From: Mesodorylaimus sp. YZB2_4
Taxonomy: Eukaryota > Nematoda > Enoplea > Dorylaimida > Dorylaimidae
Length of the DNA stretch: 64,000 bases
Reading direction: 5' to 3'
Assembly: GCA_030248295.1 (NCBI GenBank)
Contig: JASANH010000770.1
Location: 1,235,080-1,299,079 of the forward strand
The position numbers were made by a program, and so were the translations under genes. Shown here piece by piece: positions 56,258 to 64,000 of this stretch. A model generated the notes under the pieces. That model did not search any database, had not been told where the DNA came from, and saw only the letters and a program-made list of their open reading frames with translations. Every line of letters starts with the position of its first letter. Within the stretch, counting starts at the first letter, position 1.

Positions 56258-58284
56258 CCATTTCAATTTTACACAACTTACTGTATCTCGGCCTCATTTT
56301 TCGTTTTGACTGGGAGTTTTTTAATATGATTCAGATCATTAAATGGACTGAGTTTGCTGCTGACAACTGCTTCTTGAACAAAAAATTGAGATTAAGTGTT
56401 TGAGCTCGCAGTGGTTTCTGTTAGCCATCTGCTTCCAGCGGCGGCCACTGTCCGGTCATTCAAGATTGGGGCGTAATATTTTACGTCCAAAGCGGGAACC
56501 AGCACGAAAACGAGTTTTCCGATGTCGATGAGGGTATGATCATTTGATGCACAGTTTTAGGGTCGAAGGCGGTTAATATATGTAAGTTGCACGGCAGGCA
56601 AGTCGAAGTAATGGTGTATTCCTCAAGTCTGCAATTACAACACAAATATAAACTGATCTGATCACCGAGTTATACATTTTCCATCGCAAAAACTTTAACC
56701 CATAGTGGCAATTACAGTCAGCTTGCTACAAAACATAACGATTATGATAGGACTGTGGAGAAGGTATGTAGTGTATTCGGGTTCCTCAATTGGCCGCCCG
56801 CTACTCCAGGAGAGGCAGAAACCCGTGGTTACATGTCAAAAGACTGCGCGACAAAAGACCGCGGTCATATGACCGCGCGTGCAAAAAACCGTGTGCTAGA
56901 AGACCGCTTATCCAAAACACCACGCGTAAGGCCGCATGTAAATATGACCGACCTCAACACAGATGCGACAGTGAGTAGTTGGAGGAAATGTTTTTTCTTT
57001 GCAGCCTTTTGCATTATATGGTAAGTCCTGTATGTGTTTTGAACATGGCTCTGGAATTTATCAAAAGTCAAATCGTGGCAGCTGTAGTGCGAGGTATTAG
57101 ATGAAAGGTTCTGGTTAGAATGTGCCTTCGGTAGAAAAGATCAGGATGGCGTGAGAAGATCGTTGTTTGTACTAGGTTTGAATAGCATGCCAGTCTGGTG
57201 TACTTAATGGTGCGAACTTATGAGGTTTGTGTGTAGTGTTCGAGTAAAGCTCTGATCCGAACGGTCGTCCCGGGGCTGCCAGACGCTCAAAGTGAATCCC
57301 GTCGCACGTGACCCTAAAAACCTTCATCACTTATCCAAAAGCCGTCAATAATTCCCTCACAAAAAACGCTTGCGGTATCAACGAGCTGGAATCACAACGA
57401 GGCCAGACAAAGGGAGCATCAAGCTTTCACTGAACGGCGCCTTGCTAGCTGCAACATTTCTTCGATAAAATCTAATGGCTCATAAGCATCTTCAAAAACA
57501 GGTTTAGTACCTCCAGCTTTTTCAACCTCCCCATCAGTAGCGTCTATCTCAGAATTAAACATTTTCCCCTATGGCGCAATGAGGGGGCTGAGCACCAGGA
57601 ACTTTTAACCCGAACCTTGAGAACAACACAGAATCTACATACTGCGTCACACACGAGTCCATGACGCGTTTTTTTAAAATTAAGACCAACAGAAGTAAGT
57701 AGTACTCCCTCAGTGTATGGTGAAGCAAAAGTCAAGACTATTTTTAACCCTCATCCACATGGAGATACACATTAAAACTTGTTGCTTCGGCGATATGGCC
57801 CATATCTCCCCGACCCTTGGTCCTGAAATGATCCAAGAAATATCACAATAATCCCGAGCTGATGAGCTATAAAATTTTGTTTTTAAAGTTCTCCTAGGTC
57901 CCATCATTCGTGAGATCCCGCCAGAAGTGAATTCTCAGATTTCTTCGCAAAAAACTTGGGCTTATATTTGAAAGAGGAAAAACAAACCTCAAATGATAAT
58001 TTCACCAGAGATGCTCCTTGGTGTGCAGATGCTACAATATTTATATGCTGTATGCATTATCAATGCATCTGGATGAGACAATTGCAAGGGTCCGAATTTT
58101 TAAGCATCTTTTTTTGGCCATGCTCGTCTTATAAGCTGGATCCTCTTATAGGATCCCTTTTTTCCCCTCTGCCATTTTTGTCATACAGAAAAAGTGGCTT
58201 GTTGTAGCCACGCAATAGATTCGTAAAGGTCATCCAGGCACATAAGCGTGCAGTTTAAAAAAATTAAGTCACCTGATTCTTACC
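56258..58284. other. Intergenic with a GACCGCG-rich repeat
   Basis: Between 56825 and 56950 short phrases of the form AAAAGACCGCG recur, and the block is matched in reverse at 61210-61375. No gene was recognised in the rest. Confidence 0.4.
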
Positions 58285-59958
58285 AGTAACCCCACTAAAA
58301 AAGGTCCATGAAATGTTGCTAAAGCGTTGCTGGTTAGGGTTTTTTTGAGGCATAGCAATTAGTACGAGTTTTAGAGAAGAGAGCAGTGTATGGGAAAGGG
58401 GGGAAAGCCGGGGGGGGGGGGGGGGGAAAAGGGGGGAAATTATCGAGGTAAAGGAAAGTATGCAGGATTGTCGATGGGTGTGAAATGTAGGAATAGTTGG
58501 GTACTGCAGTGCTGTGGTGCTGACATAGTTGGTTTAGATATGAAGTTTGTAGAGAAGATTTCGCTGTACAGTAGAAAATAAGGGTAATTTTTTTTTAATC
58601 AGGAGGAAAAGAAAATTTTGTCGATGGTGGTACGCGAATGCTGTGATTTCGTTAGGGTCGCATGTTTGTTTATAGGCGGGCGGGTTGCGGTGACGTTGTG
58701 CAATTCATCGTAAGCGCGGGTTAGCTTAGGGAATAGAGATTAGCGCCATAGGCGAGGGGAGGGGGGCGTATGTTTTGCGTGTGTGGGCTGTGGAAAGTAC
58801 AGTGGGGGATTTTTGGCACGGTCGGTGGGCATCTGGGTATAGCAATGGGGTATGCATGGTCACGTGCTGATGGGGTGGCGGCGGGTGGCAGCGAGGGGGT
58901 GTTATCACCAGTGTTTTCTGGAACTACAGTATTTGGTAATGACATAGATATTTTATGGATGAAGTGTGTGGAGAAATGTGGGGAGTAATTCATGGCAGTT
59001 TTGTGGTATGGGGCAATCCTGGAAGTCTTCCTCGCCACTCTGCCGGTCGTCATCTCCATCGGTATCTGCCAAATCGTACATGACGACTTATATGAACTCT
59101 TCGAATTCTATAGTTCCCTTGCCTGAAATCGCATGCACTCCCATCATCTGATCGGCACAACTCGGACATATTTTCGACCAGAAGCCGAGACTTGATGTCG
59201 TCGTGATTCTTAGCAGTGAAATTTATTTGTTCACTTATCTAGTGTCGTTAATTCGGTCGACAAATCATCCACAACGCCAATCATGCCATATACTTTTACT
59301 GGCAACCTGCCAGTAAGCGAGACCCCCACTAAAACCCCTAGGTGATTAGGAATAGAGAACACAAACCTGCCACCAAAAAACCGTGCGAAAAATTTTCCCT
59401 CTCCACGCGCTTCTCTATTCCTAAGCCCTGACAAATGATACCGTTGTGCGTTGCTGCAGGAACGCTGAAGCTTCGTGGCATGCGGTCACTACACTCACGT
59501 TCTATGTATAACGTGAAATAAACATTGCACAGGAAGCTTGCTCTTTGACACAATGAGTAACCGACACAGCCATTATATCCGGACACTTGGCATTCTATTA
59601 ATTGACCTACAGCTTGCAATCGTAACATGCCTACAGTTATAGTGACATAACGCACTGTCCATTTACAAAATGCATAGTTTACTTGAAAGACTAAACGAAT
59701 CACTGCACCGAACCCATAACAGCAAAATCTCATGCCTCCAACCATGCAAGCAATGCAGCAAATGCTTCTATGCATTATGACTCGGCATGCAATGTATTCT
59801 CCACGCTATACCTAACGCAAGCGTATATCAGGGCTTAGGAATAGAGAAGCGCGTGGAGAGGGGAAATTTTTCGCACGGTTTTTTGGTGGCAGGTTTGTGT
59901 TCTCTATTCCTAAGCACCTAGGGGTTGGTCCATTTCATGGACCTTTTTTAGTGGGGTG
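58285..59958. mobile_element. Non-autonomous DNA transposon with ~26-bp TIRs
   Basis: The left end ACCCCACTAAAAAAGGTCCA followed by TGAAAT (about 58288-58313) is repeated inverted at the right end (about 59931-59956) without mismatch. The 1.6-kb interior has no transposase. It holds a poly-G run at about 58411-58428, two diverged direct copies around 58500-58580 and 58910-58985, and a second inverted repeat at 59335-59928. Superfamily is not clear. Confidence 0.65.
59335..59928. repeat. Nested inverted repeat, ~94-bp arms
   Basis: CCCCTAGGTG at the left and CACCTAGGGG at the right frame two nearly identical inverted arms (59335-59428 and 59835-59928). Each arm is itself bounded by TTAGGAATAGAGAA and its complement, giving palindromes within the palindrome. 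It lies inside the right part of the TIR element. Confidence 0.85.
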
Positions 59959-60103
59959 ACGGGAAACCTTCACATCTAGCAACCCTGGGTCGTCCTCCTG
60001 AGTCCTCTGACTACGCAGCCGCAAAGTTGGCTCAAACGTAGCAGTACAGGGTCATTAAATGAGAACTTATGCCGCAAACGCAGAATTAATCGACGTCAAA
60101 CTT

Positions 60104-60905
60104 AATTTTTTTTTTTTAATTTGTGGGCTGAAGCCCGTTTTGCCGTTAGTGGCCAGCATTCAAACTTTATAAGCAGGGCTGTGCGGGGACCGGCACACAC
60201 AGCAGCGTCCCTCTGCGTGTCTCCACTAGGAGCACCTCCACGCGGGCATCCTGGACTGCACACCGACTTCCTCGGACGATGAAGGGGGTGGGCTTTGACC
60301 CTGTCGGTGTTGGACACCATCATCATCATCATCATCATCATCATCATGTTTTATTCATTAGACAAACGCTGAAGCGCACTCAAGGTTGAAGAAACATTCA
60401 GTTATAAACACGCAAGAGAAATCACAAAGATACAAAAACACGATTTCGAAAGTGCGAATATGACGACCATGCAGTCTCCCAGGACAACTGATTCCACATA
60501 TGAGTACACGAGAAAATGAAGCTTTGCTTATACGCATCAAAAAAGTGCTTGGGCGTATTCAGGTGATGCGGCTCACAGGCTTGACGGGTGGCACGGGATA
60601 CAGATCTGTGTACAAGTCGACTATTGGAAAAATCATGAAAGCCATGATAAAAGCGATAAAACTGACTGAACATCCGAGACTGTCTGCTCGTTTGGCTTCC
60701 ATCTCTCCACTCGGAGCACCTCGACGGTGCCAGGTGAGCCACCCACGGTCAGCGAGCAAGGTCAGCGAGGGTTTATGGCTCGCAAACTGATCTACATCAC
60801 CGGGGATTGAACCCGGGATGAGTCCAGCCACTCGCTCCCAAGCAATAAGGAGAGACGAATGCTGAACCGCTCTGCACCACCGCGGCTGCTCTTCAAACTT
60901 GGTTT
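60104..60905 (-). mobile_element. tRNA-derived SINE, family 1, copy B (interrupted)
   Basis: On the minus strand it starts GCCGCGGTGGTGCAGAGCGG (A-box-like), has GGGTTCAATCCCC (B box) and ends GGGCTTCAGCCCACAAATTA followed by an A run. It is split between about 60310 and 60640 by a LINE tail. It matches copy A at 1715-2157 on both sides of the split. Confidence 0.7.
60310..60625 (-). pseudogene. 3' end of a non-LTR retrotransposon with (ATG)n tail
   Basis: On the minus strand a frame ending near 60422 reads KHFFDAYKQSFIFSCTHMWNQL, the usual last part of CR1- or jockey-like reverse transcriptases. After it come CTTCAACCTTGAGTGCGCTT and AGCGTTTGTCTAATGAATAA, then AACATG and about ten ATG repeats (60317-60347). 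This tail is close to that of SINE family 2. Only the end of the element is present, as expected from 5' truncation on insertion. Confidence 0.65.
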
Positions 60906-61581
60906 CTTGGAACGTTACTGCGCAGAAAGAATTGAACGGATCGTCAACGATTACGCTAATCGCGATATCTTGGACTACTTGCGTGGACTGGCTCATAATT
61001 TCAATTTTTAGTTAACAGATAAGGTGCCTCTATAGGCGCGAATTAATTTTTTACTTGCTCAATTTTAACATTCAATTTTTGCTTGCATTTTTATGGCCAT
61101 TATGCAGTATACGCTAAGTACAGTATGTCAGATAATTATCAATTCTTCGACTTTTGTAATAAAGTAGTATACTTTAGCTTATATAGTCGTGTCACGAAAC
61201 AGTAAATTTCTCACCGCGATATTTCAAACATGCGGTCTGTTGTCCAAACCGTCTTTTTGACACACGGTCATTTCTACACGCGGTCTCATTGCACGCGGTA
61301 TTATGACCGCGGTCTTTTGTCGCGAGGTCTTTTTGCTCGCAGCCATTTGACGTGACACGAAACCCGTCAGGTTGATGTTTACGGCTCCTACAACTAGGAG
61401 GCATGCTTGCAGTGTTCTCATTGTGATACCATTCGCTCCCCGCGGTGTCTTTTCCAATGAAGGGCTATCACGTGTACACACAGAACATACAGTAGATTAC
61501 AGACCCCTTTAATTCAACTTGCTCCTCAGCAGATATTAATTCAAAAATGTCACAGATGCAGCAATTCCAAATCCGCCAACA
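60906..61581. other. Intergenic with inverted GACCGCG repeat
   Basis: 61210-61375 matches 56825-56950 in reverse, sharing CGCGACAAAAGACCGCGGTC. No gene was recognised. Confidence 0.45.
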
Positions 61582-62330
61582 CTATACATCAGCCACCCAT
61601 TCTTGTTGCATGGTTTTCAAATAGCTGTAGCAACGGATAATGACGAGCAAGAACCAGCTTTCTGTGAATGCACCAACCAAGAAAGTAATGCCGAAGCCGA
61701 TGGCAACTAAGCCGAAATAACCCTCTTTGTCGTAAAAATCTGCACTGGTTTGGTGATACAGCAGTTGAGTGGTTCCATTTACGACCAATGACACGCCGCG
61801 AATAATGCTCGCCATCACTGCTACAACCTGCAAAAGTCTTAGTTTGAAACTCGCAAACTATGAGTCTCATGATGCATGTTTTTTGCCTAAGTTTGTGATT
61901 AGTGCACATACTGTAGGTCCTCCTACTCTGGTTGCCCCAAAATGCTGCACATAAACGTTAAATAACTTACCGAAACGATGATGTGAGGAATCAAATAAAA
62001 TGGTTTCCCATTCTTCACTCCATACATCATCACAGGAATAACAATCAACCAAATAAGACACGCCACAAAGCCAATCACAACTGCCCTGAGACTCCCAGAC
62101 ACTTCTTCCACACGCATAGAATCCTCCTCAATTTTCTTATTTTCGTCGCGCGGTTCGAACAATTCAACAAATTCGATAATCAATATTGATGAGCTAATCA
62201 TAAAAATAACAAGTTCGATAATCCCAACCACGAGTGCATAATGACGAATATGGCAACAGCACAAATACGTTTGATGACCATGATCGGTCACGTGCACAAG
62301 GAAAGGGGCATCGCCGTGTCTCGTCCGCAT
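61582..62330 (-). CDS. Four-helix LAPTM/DUF7027-like membrane protein, copy T5
   Basis: Exons 62330-61971 and 61827-61582 join in phase 0 to 201 residues. YLCCCHIRHYALVVGIIEL opens helix 1. A charged loop (EPRDENKKIEEDSMRVEE) separates helices 1 and 2 and is longer than in T1 and T4. YGVKNGKPFYLIPHIIVS ends exon 1 with a GTAAGT donor. Exon 2 opens VVAVMASIIRG and ends IIRCYSYLKT, keeping YxxL. It is closest to T1. Confidence 0.85.
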
Positions 62331-62802
62331 ACTGCATGCGTAAAGATAACATCTTATGCGGTCGAAGGACAGATCGTCAGAGTCAACTTTATTTCTGTTC
62401 CTTCTTTCGCCATGTCACGAGTGCGCATGCCATTGTGAAGGCAGCAGCTGTTGACTCTTTAGTGCTTACCGGAAGCATTCGATTTCGTCAGCAAGCAGGC
62501 AGAAGGCAGAAGATGTAGCAAACGCTAGCTTTTTCACAAATTTCTAGATGAAGCTTCTCGAAGAAAGCATCCCAGAAAATGTTTCTAAACGACGTCATTT
62601 GATGAGAAAAACTTTGTAAAACCTGAACATGTCCCAACTTCTAAAAGATAGACGTCAGTTGAGTCTGAGAGCATCATAAATTGTTACGCTGTCATGAAAA
62701 ACTTTTGTTAAACCTGGAATCTGCTACAGACGTGTTTTACAACAGAAAGTTCTATAAACTAGAAGTGCCCGTACTTTGTCTCATGCACGGCGCTATGGCT
62801 CT
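62331..62802. other. Intergenic between T5 and the next gene
   Basis: T5 and the following gene diverge, so their promoters should lie here. The phrase AAAACYTTTGTWAAACCTG occurs twice (about 62607 and 62700), a diverged direct repeat. Confidence 0.35.
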
Positions 62803-63410
62803 ATGCCGCAGACATTAGGAGGCAAGAAGTGGTCGCAGGCTGATTTCACATATCCAGCAGTTCCTAGCTCAACTGGGTCGAGGAGACCATCAAGGAGAAA
62901 ATCAATAATTTCCAACACCAGCGATGCCGATCATCCAAATCCCGGACTAGCTCGTGAAGACCAAGAGTGGGGATTGTTCCACGATTCTGGAGCCCAACAA
63001 TCCATGACTTCTTTTTCCATGGAGCTCAAAGCATGTGTCGGAGAGTTCAGACAACGATCGGTACAAAAGCGTGGAATCCAGAAACATGGAACCTGCAGTA
63101 GACAGTCGAAAACCAGCAAGGACGAGCAACAATGATGATCCCATGGCATCAGTCCTTCCAGGTATGGCGGCCTCCTTGTCTGCTGTAAGCCGAATGATGT
63201 CAACTATGGTTTTATACTTCAGAATACGTTGGCCCTCCAGCATCCCACCATTTACCGCCTAGTCGCCCTGACATCGGAAAAATCGTTGATGGAAACGAGA
63301 TTTCAGAGGCTCATCGTAAGCGTAGGCGCATGGAACCTCTGAGAGCTTCATACATGATTTGTGATCATATTTATTGCCACTTGAACTTCGGTTCGTCTAC
63401 TCCCAGTTAG
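62803..63410 (+). CDS. Basic Ser/Arg-rich protein, unknown function
   Basis: Three exons (62803-62966, 63025-63161, 63223-63410) join in frame to 162 residues. The introns are 58 and 61 nt. The first donor (GTGGGG) is weak, so a one-base frameshift is the alternative. The sequence is polar: MPQTLGGKKW, SSTGSRRPSRRKSIISNTSD, SESSDNDRYKSVESR, then PPASHHLPPSRPDIGKIV and a basic KRRRM. RRPSRRKS resembles a basic phosphorylation or nuclear-import segment. The frame is open a little above 62803, so another exon may precede. No domain was recognised. Confidence 0.5.
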
Positions 63411-64000
63411 GTCCGGTTTCGTCAGTTAGGTTTTATGGACGGTCTGTTTCAGCGCAGGCATTGGCGGGAGTTTACAGTTCGTGTATTAGGTCAGTTTTGG
63501 AGTAAGGCTGCGTTTCTTGGGATCCAACCTTGAAAAAAGGATATCGATGAGCTCGAGAGATCAAAGGTTTTTGCTTTTCGTCTTTTGTGAGAAATTATTT
63601 GACTTATGATGAGGCTTTAGTTCAGACTGGCTGGTCGTCCCTTTATGCTCGTAGGAAGCGATTGAAATTGTAAAAGTTTTATAAATATTGTAACGGCATT
63701 CATGACTTTCCTAATGCATTTTTTGTTCATCGACTTGAATCCGGATTGCGTGCGAGCTCCTCATCGAGTGGTTGTTTCAAAACCGAATTTCGAGCGTTTA
63801 GCGAAGTTTTTTGTTTTTCGTTTTAAATTTATGGAATTCCTTGCCGCACGATGTGACTACTCTCATCGTCAGCTTTGCATCTTTTCGTGACTCCGTTTCG
63901 AAGTCGATATTTGACTGATGAAGGTTTTATCTTTTTTATCTTTCCATTTGTTTATTTTTTTATAGACTTATATTTGAGTTCTGAATCCCTTGTACTCGCT
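63411..64000. other. Flanking DNA at window end
   Basis: Probably the 3' UTR and downstream DNA of the preceding gene. It is T-rich on the plus strand. No further gene was recognised. Confidence 0.35.

Overview
This is animal nuclear DNA. Its protein-coding genes are split by GT-AG introns, many only 50-65 nt long, and lie among decayed transposons. The gene content (a DEG/ENaC channel, an NKCC-type cotransporter, rhodopsin-like receptors, small four-helix LAPTM-like proteins, CSalpha-beta peptides) and the very short introns suggest a compact ecdysozoan genome. A nematode is my best guess and a tardigrade or relative is possible; the sequence alone does not settle it.

Layout. 1-7.6 kb: mostly non-coding, with a tRNA-derived SINE (1.7-2.2 kb), a 100-bp inverted-repeat element (2.46-3.23 kb), a small secreted CSalpha-beta-type peptide gene (minus, 5146-4754) and a perfect 25-bp hairpin (6.31-6.37 kb). 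7.6-17.1 kb (minus): one very long DEG/ENaC channel gene. Its extracellular part carries a hydrophilic linker, a furin-like site, a C-type-lectin-like domain and about 1,600 residues of Ser/Thr-rich mucin, all inserted between TM1 and the cysteine-rich region. I could join exons 1-10 in frame across all the inserted domains, so this looks like one gene and not three neighbours. It is the main discovery candidate. 18-19 kb: a decayed MULE transposase and a fold-back repeat. 20.5-27.0 kb (plus): a complete 14-exon NKCC-type SLC12 gene (1,023 aa), with two convergent intron-containing tRNA-Cys(GCA) genes and SINE insertions in its introns. 27.6-32.8 kb (plus): a broken VWD gene extended by DUF5648-like repeats, then an intact four-exon VWD gene that begins with a CSalpha-beta-like cysteine module.

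33-62.4 kb: two intermingled families. Five LAPTM/DUF7027-like four-helix genes, plus a lone exon remnant, are all on the minus strand and each has one phase-0 intron at the same place. Three intact intronless 7TM receptor genes and one dead copy are all on the plus strand. Two of the receptors share a nearly identical core between diverged ends, which points to gene conversion. Between them lie decayed non-LTR and Ty3/gypsy reverse transcriptase pieces, two SINE families, a TIR element and several long palindromes. 62.8-63.4 kb (plus): a three-exon gene for a basic, Ser/Arg-rich protein of unknown function.

The coding genes are dominated by membrane and secreted proteins. They do not form an operon. 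The arrangement suggests locally duplicating receptor and endolysosomal-type families next to a few single-copy transport genes.
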